The position numbers were made by a program, and so were the translations under genes. A stretch of 64,000 nucleotides of DNA, taken from CAVSCD01 sp963726335 (GTDB taxonomy: Bacteria > Acidobacteriota > Aminicenantia > Aminicenantales > UBA8522). The notes under the pieces are model-generated. The model saw nothing but the letters and a program-made list of their open reading frames with translations. It searched no databases and was not told where the DNA came from. Below are positions 35,188 through 47,400 of this stretch, one piece after another. The stretch covers positions 1 to 64,000 of the forward strand of contig CAVSCD010000001.1 of assembly GCA_963726335.1 (NCBI GenBank), given 5' to 3'. Positions within the stretch are counted from its first letter, which is position 1; every line of letters starts with the position of its first letter.

Positions 35188-36813
35188 ATGACTAACGTAA
35201 AAAGAAAATTCGTTTCCCTGGCGGCGGCCGCCCTGATGGCGTCTCTTTCCCCGTCCGGAATTTGGGCGTCGGCAACCCCGGGGGCCGAGGATCCGCCCGC
35301 GAGCCAAGCCGGCACCCTGAGAGCTCCTGCGGCAGATCAGACCCGGCCGCCGCGAAGGGACCGGACTTATTTCGAGCTGGCGTGCCTGGTGGGGGGGGTC
35401 ACGACCTACTATTGGCTGACTTACGAAAGGTTCCGCGAAGACTGGCAGTTCCCCTTGACCTTTCAGGGCCAGCACCGGCGGCTTTTCTCGGCGGAGTCCC
35501 CCAGGATGGACTCCAACAATTTCGATACCAACTGGACCCATGCCCTGTCGGGGGCGGGATATTACAGCATCGCCAGGACAAACGGGTACGGCACCGGCTC
35601 CTCGCTTCTCTTTTCGATCGGCGGAGCGACCTTCTGGGAAGTCTTCAGCGAACACCGGGAAGTCATCGCCATCAACGACATGATCTTCACCTCTTTCAGC
35701 GGGCCGGCCGTCGGCGAGCCCCTGTACCAGATGTCGTCCTATTTCAGCCGCCGCCCCGGGACCTGGAACAGGTTGGGGGAGCTCCTCTGCAACCCCTTTC
35801 TCGCCCTCAACAACTGGATCGACGGCAAGGGCGGCACGGGCAAGAACAGCGCGCCTCCGCCATCCTGGCACGGTTTCCGCTTATTCGCCGGGGCCAGACA
35901 GGCGGCGCCGGCGCCGGAAGCGGCCGGTCGCATTGGGTTCAAAACCGGTCTGGATATGGAAACGACGGCTACGCCCGACTACGGCGGCGGCGAGTCTTTT
36001 AACGTCTCGCTCCCGGGCACTCTCTCAGGGCGGATCTATTTCGACATGAGCTTCGGTCCTGAGGGATGGGAGGAATGGAACTTGCGCACCGGGGCGGTGC
36101 ACTTCGGCCGCGCCTGGCAATCGATGCAGGGCGAATCCGCCGACACTCTGAAGGGGAGCGGCGGCTCGATCGGGTTCGGCACGGCGTTCGAGGTCCATCG
36201 CCAGCGGCAGGCGGCCTGGCAATCCGGCAGTAGCAAATTACAGTCGAGCGGGTCGTCACAATCCATCGCCCGGATTCAACGCCTCACGCCGACCGAATTC
36301 TCCGACAAAATATCGACAGTCAGCCCCCTCGGTGCCGTGCTCACGCTGAGCCGGTTCGGGCCGCGTCTCCACGCGCGATGGACGGCCGAGCTCTACGGGG
36401 ATTTCGCCATGGCCAACGCCCTGGCTTATAACCGTTTTACGGCCAGCCATGACACGAGCGGCGTGAAGACGACGCTGCTCAACTGGGGGTATTACTATGC
36501 CGCCGGCATGACCATGGCCTCCGACCTTCTCGTCGACTGGCGGCGACTGCGCCTGCGCGGGTCGGTCCGGTATCAATTTTATGATTCCATCCAGGGTCTG
36601 GACCGGTTTCAATACCTCGGCGTCGTCACCGACGATTTTCGGCTCCACGATTCGCGGCTGGTGGGGCGTCTCGAGCTGGCCTACCGGATCCCGGGACTGC
36701 CCATCGAACTGGGTTTCGACGCTGAAAGCGTCGACCGGCGGGGCAGCCTTCTCGACATCCGCGAGCAGCGCCGGGAGACCCGGATGACCTGGAAAACCGG
36801 CTACGTCTTCTGA
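35188..36813 (+). CDS. DUF3943-family outer-membrane-associated protein 1
   Basis: An intact 541-residue protein with signal peptide SLAAAALMASLSPSGIWAS. The DUF3943-type core (about residues 95-205) has SNNFDTNWTHALSGAGYYS then IARTNGYG, EVFSEHREVIAINDMIFTSF and SGPAVGEPLYQMSSYF. The rest is strand-rich, with repeated aromatic strands ending WKTGYVF, as expected for a barrel or barrel-partner. Function is unknown. A paralogue follows at 36961. A TTGACC about 50 bases upstream may form the promoter, but the -10 is poorly placed. Confidence 0.75.
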   Translation: MTNVKRKFVSLAAAALMASLSPSGIWASATPGAEDPPASQAGTLRAPAADQTRPPRRDRTYFELACLVGGVTTYYWLTYERFREDWQFPLTFQGQHRRLFSAESPRMDSNNFDTNWTHALSGAGYYSIARTNGYGTGSSLLFSIGGATFWEVFSEHREVIAINDMIFTSFSGPAVGEPLYQMSSYFSRRPGTWNRLGELLCNPFLALNNWIDGKGGTGKNSAPPPSWHGFRLFAGARQAAPAPEAAGRIGFKTGLDMETTATPDYGGGESFNVSLPGTLSGRIYFDMSFGPEGWEEWNLRTGAVHFGRAWQSMQGESADTLKGSGGSIGFGTAFEVHRQRQAAWQSGSSKLQSSGSSQSIARIQRLTPTEFSDKISTVSPLGAVLTLSRFGPRLHARWTAELYGDFAMANALAYNRFTASHDTSGVKTTLLNWGYYYAAGMTMASDLLVDWRRLRLRGSVRYQFYDSIQGLDRFQYLGVVTDDFRLHDSRLVGRLELAYRIPGLPIELGFDAESVDRRGSLLDIREQRRETRMTWKTGYVF

Positions 36814-36960
36814 GCCAAATATCCATTGACATGGCTCTCGGATTCATAGCAGAATTCTTTTTATTTGTGGCGCTTTTTTCAGATGGCTGCCGGCATCTCA
36901 GTCGGCCGAAGATTTCGGCCGATGGTCATTCGCCACATCGGTTGAGCCATGGAGGATCTC

Positions 36961-38443
36961 ATGTCGCGTAAAACAGGAGTCCTTCTGTTTTCCGTCTCTG
37001 TTTTGGCCTTATCGCTTTCCCCTCAGGCGGGTGAGGCGGCGTATCAGAACGGGTCTGGCGAGGATCCGTGCCGGGCGGCGATCGCCGGTTTCTCACTCGT
37101 TCAACCCGTTTCTCCGCGCGAGCCCGAAAGATCCTCCCTCTCGGCCGCCGGAGCCGTTGCGTCGGCCTCCGAATCCTTCTCCCCAAGGCCACTTGGTCGC
37201 GGCGGCCGAGGCGGCCGGCATCAACGTCTTGATCTGGATGGCGGCCTATGTCATGGATGCGCAGCACGCTTTTATCAGCAACGAAACCATGGCCGATAGC
37301 TTCAAATACTGGTTCGAATGGGATCCGAACCATTTCCGGACTAATTTCTTCGCCCATCCCTATCACGGCTCCCTGTACTTCAACGCCGCCCGTTCCAACG
37401 GCCTGAACTACTGGCAATCCGGGCTGAACGCCCTGGGCGGGAGCTTCATGTGGGAGACGCTGATGGAGCGGCATCGGCCGAGTTTCAACGACCTGATCAT
37501 GACCACGACCGGAGGGATGTTCCTGGGCGAGGCGATGTTTCGTTACACATCGCTGATCCGGGATAAGAATGCCAGGGGGTTCGGACGGGTCTGGCGCGGG
37601 GCGGTGAGCGCGCTCCTCGATCCGTCGGGCGCGGTTAACCGTCTCATCTTCGGCGACCAAGTGAGCACGGCGAGCCCGCCGTCAGGCATCTCCGCGAGCC
37701 AATCTCCTCTGAGAGGGAGCATCACCCTGGGGGGACAGGCCTGGGGCCAGAACGCCGACCTGGAAAACGGCAAGACGGGGCCCTCGGCCGACTTTCTTCT
37801 CGTCTACGGGACTCCGTTCACGGGAGGACAAGCCCGGCAGCCCTTCGATTACTTTCCCGTCGAATTCAGCCTGAGGTTCAACGACAACACGGCTTACGGG
37901 ACGATCTACGGGTACGGCCTGCTTTTCGGCAAGGAGCTGGGGGCTAAGAGCAATCAAAATCACCTGCTCGGGCTTTTCCAGCACTACGATTATATCCGCG
38001 CCGAGACGATCGAGCTCGGCGGGTCCTCTCTTTGCGGTGGGCTCGTCTCGCGATTCGACCTCTCCAAGTCGGCCCGCTTGAGCCTCACTCCCCAACTCGG
38101 CTGGATGATCCTCGGCGCAAGCAACAACGAATACGTCCTCGAAGACAAACGGGATTATAACTACGGGACGGGGGTGACGGCCAAGCTCGACAGCCTGCTC
38201 GACCTTCAGAAATACGGCAATCTGCTTTTTCGCTGGGCACACTATACGATCTATGTCCTGGAAGGAGCCGAGGGAACGGAGCGGTTGAACGTATTCAAGG
38301 GGGAATACCGCATCCCGGTCTGGAAGCAGGTCATGCTGGGGGTCCAGTACAGCCACTACCGCCGGAGCTCGGACTATCGCGATTACCCCGATGTCAAGAA
38401 ATTCCTGTATGGGTTCCGGGCCCAGGTATCCTACGGGTTTTAG
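36961..38443 (+). CDS. DUF3943-family outer-membrane-associated protein 2 (one frameshift)
   Basis: About 494 residues after dropping one inserted C near 37185. It is a paralogue of the preceding gene, with the matching strings FRTNFFAHPYHGSLYFNAAR, LGGSFMWETLMERHRPSFND and TTGGMFLGEAMFRYTSLIRD, then repeated outer-membrane strands and a C-terminus VSYGF. The start at 36961 is preferred to 36949 because GGAGG lies seven bases upstream. Tandem DUF3943 genes suggest partners or substrates with related surfaces, but the function is unknown. Confidence 0.75.
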
Positions 38444-38476
38444 CGGCGGCCGGAAATGCAGCCAGAGGAGAATCCC

Positions 38477-39127
38477 ATGAGACAAACCGCACGACAGGGA
38501 AGGGCCGGCGGGGCCGCCGTTCTGGCCGGTTTGCTGGTGCTCGTCCTGGTTCGGCCGGGACTCAGCTTTGGAGACGAGGCCGGACGCCAACGGACGGCCT
38601 TCAAGATCGGGGCCGGCGCGGCGTTTTACACCGGCCAGGACTTCGACCCCGGTTTTCTTTATAGCGGAGGATTATTCACCCTGATATCGTCCCGCCTCGG
38701 CCTGGACTTCCTGGTGACGGGAAACAGGGTCCGGATGAATGAGCCGCCGGCCGGCCTGGGCGCCGGGAATCTGTCCATGACACAGCTCCTGATGAGCGGT
38801 CAATATCGTTTCCTTAAAGACGGCCGGTTCATTCCGTATGGGATCTTCGGGGTCGAGTTCGATTTCTATCATTTCTGGCCGGCGGATGAGGCCGCCGAGC
38901 CGGACCATGACGTCGTCAACCGTTTTGCTCCCCACTTCGGCGCCGGCCTGGAATGGGCGCTCTCGAAGGCGGTGGCCCTCAACGCCGACGCCAGATACAG
39001 CATCGCCACGACCTGGGTGGAGGAGCTGCCCCGGGAAGGCCGCATCGGCGAAGTCAATCCCGAGGACGTCGACCTCATCAGCCTCGACGCCCTGACGCTG
39101 ACTCTGAGCCTCAAGCTTTATTTTTAG
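38477..39127 (+). CDS. Outer-membrane beta-barrel protein
   Basis: A 216-residue protein with a signal peptide (AAVLAGLLVLVLVRPGLSFG) and a small barrel: FKIGAGAAFYTGQDFDPGFL, MTQLLMSGQYRFLKDGRFIP, YGIFGVEFDFYHFWP, and a terminal TLTLSLKLYF. The start at 38477 follows AGAGGAG. It is 34 bases downstream of the second DUF3943 gene and probably in its operon. It resembles porin-like OprB/opacity-type barrels only in pattern, and I assign no function. Confidence 0.65.
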   Translation: MRQTARQGRAGGAAVLAGLLVLVLVRPGLSFGDEAGRQRTAFKIGAGAAFYTGQDFDPGFLYSGGLFTLISSRLGLDFLVTGNRVRMNEPPAGLGAGNLSMTQLLMSGQYRFLKDGRFIPYGIFGVEFDFYHFWPADEAAEPDHDVVNRFAPHFGAGLEWALSKAVALNADARYSIATTWVEELPREGRIGEVNPEDVDLISLDALTLTLSLKLYF

Positions 39128-39157
39128 CCAGACCCGTCGCCGGGAGGCCGGTCGCTT

Positions 39158-39787
39158 CTATTTCTCGGGTTCTTTGTCCTTCTCAGTCTTGTGATGGATG
39201 TTTGTTAACGCCACGGGCTCCTGGCCGTAGTTCTCGAGCTCGAAGCCGCTGCCGTCCTTGCTGACCAAGATCCTGGTGGCCATGGAGAGCCTGCCCTCAC
39301 CCTTATTTTGCGCGTCGAGCTTCATCTGGATCATTTCAAAGGGGTAATCCATGCTCATGACGTCCATACTCGCTTCGTTAAAACCGATTTTGCGGTCCGT
39401 GGAGATGACGATGATCCGGCCGCCGTCCGAGGTGGGAAATTGGTACGCATAATGGAGTTCCCAGGCGGTCGTCCGCGGAATCCTGATGTAGCCGACACTC
39501 GGCATTTTGATCAGCACTTTGTACATCGCCTTATTGCCGCCCTCCTTGTAAGCCTTGATAAGCTCCTGCCGTTCCTCGGGCGTGGACCAGCGGTCGATGG
39601 TGATCATGACTTGACCGGTCTTGATCGTGCCCATCGGGTTATTCATCCAGGCCGCGAACTCCTCTTTGACCTGTTTTTCCTGCTCCTGTTTTTCCTGAGG
39701 ATTGTCGGCGGCGCTCGCCAGGAGCGCACCGGCACCCAGGAGAAAAAGAACACCCAGAATAACTGACGCCAATCTTTGAATCCTCAT
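39158..39787 (-). CDS. Exported protein of unknown function
   Basis: A 209-residue protein with signal peptide LASVILGVLFLLGAGALLAS. A Lys/Glu/Gln-rich helix (NPQEKQEQEKQVKEEFAAW) precedes a compact domain with MVITIDRWSTPEE-like strand/helix and repeated basic-aromatic strands (GYIRIPRTTAWELHYAYQFP, SMDYPFEMIQMKLDA). I do not recognise the family. It is convergent with the barrel gene at 38477 and follows the surface-antigen gene by 23 bases in the same direction, so it may be its second gene. Confidence 0.65.
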   Translation of the reverse strand: MRIQRLASVILGVLFLLGAGALLASAADNPQEKQEQEKQVKEEFAAWMNNPMGTIKTGQVMITIDRWSTPEERQELIKAYKEGGNKAMYKVLIKMPSVGYIRIPRTTAWELHYAYQFPTSDGGRIIVISTDRKIGFNEASMDVMSMDYPFEMIQMKLDAQNKGEGRLSMATRILVSKDGSGFELENYGQEPVALTNIHHKTEKDKEPEK

Positions 39788-39810
39788 AATTGACCTCCTT
39801 CCGGTCGTTA

Positions 39811-41086
39811 TCAAAAAGCTTCTTGAACTCCGATAGCAAAGGCCGACGATCCTTTTTGGCCGAAGCCGAAATCAAAGCAAATGTTGGTCTTCGAGCCCTT
39901 GTTCAGGCGAACCCGGAGACCGAAGCCGCCGCCGGTGGCGAACGAGTCAAAGAGCTGCTCGCCGGCTTGTTTATCGCTCAGGGTTTCGGTATTCAGGAAG
40001 ACGACCAGCCCGAGCAAACCGTCCCGGGTGATGGTCCAGCGATACTCGATCTCTCCGTAAACCATCTCTTCGCCGCGATAGCGTCCCTGGAGATAGCCCC
40101 GGCCCGTCCGGCCATAGGTGTCCATCCCCGTCGCCGGGAGGCCATAGTACGGGGCCGTCCCTTGGGTGACGAAGTCTCCGTAAAACCAGAGCGCGAGCTT
40201 GTGCCGGGCGTCCCGGCTCAGCCGGAAATATGTCCGCCAATCCGTTTGGAATTCCTGCCAGGCGGACGAGCCGCCCAGGAACCCGTTAAAGAAAAAGCGG
40301 TAATCGGCGCTCGCGTACCAGCCCCGGCTGGGGTCGATGGAGCTGTCGCGCTTGTCGAAAACCACGTTGAGGCTGGTCCCCGCGGAGGTCTGGGACGCGA
40401 GATCGAAGCCGTTTTGCTCCGAGTACACCACGTACGGCGAATCGGGCCAGACGGCCTCCGCGGAAGAGTTCGGCCGGACGTCGGTGTTGGAGCTGAAGAG
40501 GAAGCCGGCACCGAGATAGAACCCCGGAAAAACTTGGCGATAAAGGGTCTCATAGATCCTGAAAAAGTTGAACTTCGTATCGACCTCGGCGCTGGGGTCG
40601 GTGCTCGTGCCGAGACCGTAGGTTTTCTGGGACGTCCAGTTGAACCGGTTATCGCCGTTGAGAAGCCACCTGTTGTTCTTGGAAAAAGCGGCCAGCTTGG
40701 CTGATAAAAGCAATTGGCCCTTTGAGGTGTAGGAGAGGCTCACCACCGCCGTCGAGAGCCTGGTCGTCTTCGGGTCGCCCATGAAAAAAGCGACGTTGCC
40801 GGCGGCGCCGATGATGAACCCGTTCGAGGAGTTGGCGGCGATGTAGGGCGCGTAGGCGGCCATGGTGGTCCCGGGCTGCTGCACAGCCGGTTCCGGGGCT
40901 TTTTCTGACGACTTCTTGTGGAGGAGTTGCCGTCAGGACGTCAAAGATGTCTTTGGCCGGCACCATAGGCTCCGCCTGTCCCGCAACATCCTGTCCCCAG
41001 GCGGTTGGGACGGCGGCCAGCACCGTGAGCACAAGGGTAACGATAGCGGCACCCGTCAACTGGCGTCTCAGGCGGCTGATCGGCAT
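39811..41086 (-). CDS. Bacterial surface-antigen (Omp85-like) barrel protein (one frameshift)
   Basis: About 424 residues after removing one inserted base near 40920. A signal peptide (LTGAAIVTLVLTVLAAVPTAWGQ) and a Pro-rich linker precede a barrel with GMDTYGRTGRGYLQGRYRGE (the G-RGYLQGRY string resembles the VRGY turn of surface antigens), SLNVVFDKRDSSIDPSRGWY (R-D-x-x-x-x-P-x-R-G motif), and a C-terminal SSAFAIGVQEAF. No POTRA domain is visible, so it is a short surface-antigen family protein. Its promoter, with a palindrome, lies divergent to that of the TamB-Omp85 locus. Confidence 0.8.
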
Positions 41087-41130
41087 TCTGCCCTCCGGTC
41101 TGAAAGGTTCATAGCATGAACTGAAATTGA

Positions 41131-41173
41131 ATAATATCATCCCGGCGGATTTCCCGCAACTGGACTTTAGGCC
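41131..41173 (-). promoter_or_regulatory. Promoter with DosR-like palindrome for the surface antigen gene
   Basis: Minus strand: GGCCTAAAGTCC (41162-41173), TTGCGG (41154-41159), exactly 17 bp, TATTAT (41131-41136). It is divergent from the promoter at 41223. Confidence 0.75.
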
Positions 41174-41222
41174 TATCCCGACCCGATAGCCAGTCCGGCT
41201 CCTGTCAGTCCATGATCCCGGG

Positions 41223-41269
41223 ATTGGTCCAAGGTCCCATTGACGGGCCGCGGCGGCCTCACATAGAAT
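41223..41269 (+). promoter_or_regulatory. Promoter with DosR-like palindrome for the TamB-Omp85 locus
   Basis: ATTGGTCCAAGGTCCCAT (41223-41240) overlaps TTGACG (41240-41245). TAGAAT (41264-41269) follows after 18 bp, about 140 bases before the ATG. The left arm of the palindrome is imperfect. Confidence 0.7.
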
Positions 41270-41410
41270 GTATTCCAAATTAAGGCCGTTGCCCCTGAAT
41301 TCTCCGTTTTTCAGGAGCTTGGACTTCATTCGGCCTTTTTTGAAGAGTCTGTCTCTTTTGACTATTATTTATCGCTGTGGCAGCGTCGCGTCGAAGAGGC
41401 TTCCCCTGTC

Positions 41411-44400
41411 ATGAAGCTGTTGGGCAGAGTCGTTCGCAAGGTTATCTGGACGGTCAGCGGTCTGATCATCCTGGTGCTTGTGCTGCACACACCGCCCGCC
41501 CGAAGTCTGTTGCGGGGAATCCTCACCCGTCTCGGGGAAAAGCAGGTCAACGGACAGATCGAGGTCGGCCGGCTGAATTATCAGCTCTGGCGAGGCGCGG
41601 CCGAGCTCAGGAACGTCGAACTTAAGCTCCCCGGCCTTGAGCTGCGTGCCGACCGGATAAAAGTCGCCTTTTTCTCGAAACATGGGCTCTCCGTGCAGGC
41701 GGATCGAGTCCGAGCGACCCTTTCCCCGCAACCGGCACCGGCCCAAGAAAAGCAAAGCGGTCCGGGGCCGTCCTACCCCTGGTCATTCCTTAATAAACTG
41801 GGAGAGGTCAAGGTTACCGACGGGCTTGTCGAGTGGAAAGGGGGGCCTTCCGGGAGGACTGTCTCGGGTTCCATCGCCCTCGAACGTCTGGATGACGAAA
41901 AAGGAGACGGTCAGCGGAAATGGTCTTTCCGAAGCCGTTTGAACCATCAGTCGGCCGGCCATTCCCCGGTACCTCTGGACATAGAAGGCGGCCTCGGTCT
42001 CGAGGGCCAGGGCCTCCGCCTGAATACCGTTCACCTGAGCTCGGCCGAAAATTCCTTGACGGTCAGCGGCGTATTCCGGCAGACCCATCCCCTGGAGGGA
42101 AATATGGATGGGGAGGTCCGGGTCGGTACTCTGTTGGCCAAGACTCTCGGCCTGGAACTGCCTGTTCAGGGGACCTTCACCGGTCCGTTTCAGTTTCGAA
42201 GCCCTTGATTCCGCGCTCCGAGGTCGGGTTGAGCTGGCCTCTTCGAGCCTGATGATCGCCGGCACGGGCCCTTGGACGGTTGCCGGAACGGCCCGCCTTC
42301 AGGAAAAAGCCGTCTTCGTCGAGCCGCTCAATCTGCGAGGATACGGCGGGTCGGTCGAATCGCAGGGCCGCATCGACCTCGCTCATGGGAATATCGATGT
42401 CCGGGTTCAGGCCGCCGGAATCGACCTCAATGCCCTGGCGGCGACCTGGACCAAGGCGCTGCCTCAACTGGCGGCGCGGGCGGGAGCCGAAGTGGAGTGT
42501 CCTTGGAGGACTGGCAGCTCGCCCGGGCGAGAGGGAAGGGGAGGCTCACGTTGGCGGCGACGCCGGAAAGCGGGCTTCCCCTGTCGGGAAGAGTGGATGT
42601 CGAGCTCGAGGAGGAGCGGCTGCACATCCTCTCCGAAGGGCTCCGGATCGCGGAGGGATCGGCCGGCTTGAAGGCCGCCTTGGATAAGAGAGGCATCGAC
42701 GCCCGGTACAGTCTGAAATTCCCCGCTGCCGGACTGCAGAGCATTCTGAGCACCTATCTGCCGGGACTTTCCCGGGCGGGCTGGGGAGGGTCCTTGAGTG
42801 CCTCAGGCAGCGTAAAGGGCGCCTATTCAGATCTTTCCGCAACGTCTTCCATTAAAAGTGAAGAGCTGACGGTTCAGTCGGAAAAGCTCGCTGCTCGGCG
42901 CGGAGCTCGAATGGGGGAAGGCCGGGCTTCTCGTCCACTCCGCTCAAGTCAACACCGGATCGGGGGATCTCAAGATCCAGGGCACTCTTCCCTTGTCGGG
43001 GCCGACAGGTCAATGGGATCTTACGGCGACGATGGAATCTTTCGACCTGTCGCCGTTTATGCGGAGTCTAGGATTCTCCGCTCTGGCCGACGGCTCCCTG
43101 GCCATCCAAGGCTCCGCCCGGGCTCCGGACTGGACGGCCGGTTTGAAGGTCTCGCTCGAGGACCGCGAGAGATCATCCCCGCAAGCGACGATTTCCCTCC
43201 AGGCCCACGGGCAGAAGGACGTGATCAGCCTGGATGAGATCAGCGCGGATCTGGGAGGCGGAACCCTGGCCGCTTCCGGCTCCTACCGGCTCGACTCCGG
43301 CGAACTGAGCGCCCGAGTCAGCGGAACCGGGATCCGCGTCCAGGACGTCCCGGGGTTTCCCGAGGATTTGAGAAGCCTGAAAAGCGTCCTGTCGCTGGCC
43401 GGGGAGCTGAGCGGAAAACCGGGAGCGAGGCAAGGCCATCTCGGTCTTGAACTCGACGATCTTTCAATCAACGGCTCTCCGGTGCCGAAACAATCATTGG
43501 ACATCAGGTTGGAGAACGACCAGGCCCGGTTCACGGGGTTTGCCCCCCTGCCTTATCTCACCGGGTCCTGCCGGCTCCAGCGGCCTTACGCTCTCCAGGT
43601 GAAGGCTGACCTTTCTCCACTTCCCTACAATGAACTGCTCGCGATTTTTCCCGCTCTCTCCAAGATCAAGATCGCCTCCGCCGCCGGGGGGGTCCAGCTC
43701 GACCTTGACCTGGAGGATCTTTCGGGTGTCCGCTGGCGGGCGGAGATCGATGAAATCAAAGGGTCTCACGATAAGCAAGAATTGACAATCGGTCCCTGTG
43801 CCGTCGAGGGCGGCCGGTCCTCGCTCCACCTGAGCGGATTCCGGATCCAAGGGCCTTACAGCTCTCTTTCCATGGACGGTACCCTTCCCTTGAGCAGGGA
43901 GGGGATGATCGATTTGAAGCTCGATGGCCAAATCGGACTGGAGTTCTTCTCGATTTTCTTCCCGGCGTTGGATGCCGCAGGATCCGCCCGGCTCGGACTT
44001 CATATCCGGGGGACCCGCAGCCGGCCCGTTCTCATAGGAGGCCTGGCCATCACCCAAGGCAGCGGACGGTTCCGGGGCCAACCTTGGGAGAACCTCGAGC
44101 TCCGGGTTCAAGCGGATAAGGACCAAGTGCGCGTGGAGGCATTGTCTCTCCAGGTCCTCGGCGGTGCGGTGAAGGCCAACGGAATTCTTTCCTTGATCCC
44201 GGAGAGCCGGGGGGGGCAAGCCGATTTCGAATGGGATCGCCTGGATGCGGGTTTGCTGCTTTCCCCCGAGTCCAACCCAAAGCGCCCGTCCATACGCTTC
44301 AGCGGGAAGGGCCGGCTCGCCTTTCCTGATTTCAAGATGACTTCCCTGAACGGCAAGGGACGGATAACCGAAATCAGCACGAATCTCGGCCGGCCCCCGA

Positions 44401-47400
44401 TTTCTCTCCAGAATGCCGTCGACTGGATCTTTGACCAAGGGAATTTCTCCCATTCTCCGCTCCGGCTGGCCGGCGAAAAGACGGACCTGGAACTCTTTAT
44501 CAAGACCTCGGCGATCGAACCTCGTCCTGAATTCAATGCCCGGATATCCGGGACTCTCAATGCGGCGGCCGTCGGTCAATTGATCCCCGGATCGGGGGTT
44601 CGGCTTTCCGACCAGACAACGATCAGCCTGGAGATCGGGCGAAAATCCGGGACTCTCTCCGGGCGTGTTTCTTTGGACGGGGGGAGGATCCAGATCGCCG
44701 ATCCTCCTTTTTCGATATCGCAGATCCAGGCTCAATTGTCCTTGGCTGGCCGGATCCTGGATGTCACCAGCCTCAAGGGCAGGATCAGCTCCGGAAGCGC
44801 CGAAGCCTCCGGACGGATTCAGTTCGGGGAGCCGGGAATTCCCCCCCGCGCGGACTTCAGGGTGGCCCTGGCGGACGTTCCTCTCATCCCCGCAGAAGGG
44901 ATCTTTTCGGTCGTCTCCGGACAACTTCGCTTGGCGGGAGATTCATCCCGATATGCCCTGACGGGTGATCTTGTTGTTCCCCGCGCTTTTTTCCGCAAGG
45001 AAATGGATGCGGCCAGCGAATCGCTGTCCCTGATCGACCGGCAGCTCAAGATCCTGGAAGGCCAGTCTTCCCTGGCCGACCGGATCGCCCTCAACGTCAA
45101 AATCCAAGTCCGCGGCTTTCGCGTCGACAACAGCCTGGCCCAGCTCTCGGCACAAGGCGTTCTGACCGCCGAGGGAACCCTTTCCAGGCCTGAGGTCGGC
45201 GGCAGCATCACCGTCGATGCGGGAGGATCCCTGAACCTGGGCCGTGCCCAGATCGGGATCTCCGACGGACGGGTCATCCTCGACAGCTATCCCGAGGGAA
45301 CGATCACGCTCGACGTCGGCGGTGTCACCCGGATCAGCGGGGTGGTTATCGAGCTGAGAGTCCAGGGACCTCTCGATAATCTTCAAACCCAGCTCCAGGC
45401 GCCCCATCGGTCCGACCTCACCCAGGGAGATCTGTTAATGCTTCTGATGACCGGCCGCACCTCTCAAGCGGCGGTCTCCGAAGCCGGCACCGTGGCGGCC
45501 GAAAGCTTGGCCGGAGCCGTGGGGGATCAGCTCCAGAAGCGCGCCGGAGAGACCGTCTATATCGATGTCTCTTCCGACCAGTCTTTCTACAGCTATGACA
45601 CCGACCCGACGACCTGGTTCAGCCTGGGTAAGGAAGTCCTCCCCGGCTTCTACGTGATCTACGAGAAGGACCTCGCCAGCGCCCGCCAGCGCGTCGTGTT
45701 CAGCTATATGTCAAAGGAGCGACCCGTTCGCTTGCGCCTGATCGGGGAGGATGACGGCCGGACGATGCTCGAGGTCAACCATCGTCTGGAAATCGGGCTG
45801 AGAGCCCCCCAGGGCGGCGGCGGAGAACGGCCGGTCCGAGAGCGCATCGGGCGGTTGTCTTTCCAGGGATCGTCCCCCCTTGACGAGAGGGCGCTTCTCA
45901 AGCGGATCAAGTTGAAACCGGGAAAGAAATACGATGCCTGGGCGGCTCAGAAAGACGCGGACAGGCTCCAGAAAGAATTGGCCAAGCTCGGCTACCGGAG
46001 TGCCAGGGTCGAGCTCGAGACCGCGCCCGCGGGCCCGGGAACGCGGGATGTGACGTTCTCGATCGATTCCGGAAAAAAGGTCCGGCTCGTTTGGCAGGGA
46101 GACGCGGTCGGGAAGAAAACCCGAAAAGCCGTCGAAGCCCTCTGGAATGCCACGGCCTCAGAGGACATCGTCGTCGGAAACAATGGCCAGAAAAGCGGAG
46201 TCCTTGTTGCGGGCGGACCGATTTTATCTTGCCCGGGTCGAGGTCGACAAAACGGCGACCGAGGAAGAGGTGACCGTCACTCTCCTGGTTAGGAAGGGCC
46301 CGCCCGGTCAGCGGGTTGTCCTCCGGTTCAGGGGGAATGAAGTTCTCTCGGAAAAAGAACTCGCGGCGTTACTTCCCGCGCCCGGCGAACCCGGCTTTTT
46401 CGAGGCCATCCAAGGCAACGCCTCGACCCTCCATAACTCCCTGCGCATCCGTTATGCCGCCGAGGGCTACCTCCAGGCCGAGGTCCTGCCCGTCGAAACC
46501 GGGTACGACAAGGAAACGGGGGAGTATCTGGTGACCATTCCCGTCGCGGAAGGGACTCTCTCTTCGGTGGCGGACATCACTCTGCCTCCGGAAGTCTCCG
46601 GCCTGTCCGGACCGGAAGCCCCGGACCTCCAGCTGAAAGTGGGGGAGCCCTTTCGCATCGAACAGTACCTTCATGACCGTTCGGCGCTCAGCCGCTATTA
46701 TCGAGAGCAGGGATTCGCCGAACCCCGCGTCGCCGGGGTCCTGAAACCGACGGAAGACAAAGTGTCGGTCATCTTCACCGTGGACGAAGCCGGCCGGCCC
46801 CGGGTGGGGAATATCCGCCTGGCCCGTCCGGGGAGGACCAGGGAAGCTTCCGTGAGAAACTTGATGACCCTGAAGGAGGGAGACTTGATCCTGCCGACCG
46901 AGCTCGACCGAAGCCGCAAGCGTCTCTTCGATACGCGCGCCTTCAAGTCGGTCGACATCCAGGCCGTCGAGGCTCCCGGAAATCCGGGGACCCGGGATCT
47001 CGTCGTTGACCTGATCGAAAAGAAGGATGTCGAGCTCAACTACGGTCTTCGCTATGAGATCGAAGGGCCATCCTACGCGGACAGCTCCGATGCCGATAAC
47101 TACAGCCCCCTGGAGGTCGGCGGGCAGGTTCAGCTGCAGAATATTTTCGGACGCGTCAACCGCTACGGGATCAACGGCTATCTTTTCGGAAAACAGCAAT
47201 CGGGCCGGGTCTTTTTCGAAACCGAGACTTTTTTCAGGTTGCCGGTTCCCACCCAAGTGTACGCTTCCACCGAGGAGAACAGGGAGCTGGAGATATCCGG
47301 CCTGGAAATGAACATCCAGAAACTGACTTTTCAGCAGCACTATCGCCTGGGGGAGACTTTCCAGGGGGCGCGCTGGTCGGAAAAGCTGCGCATCCAATGG

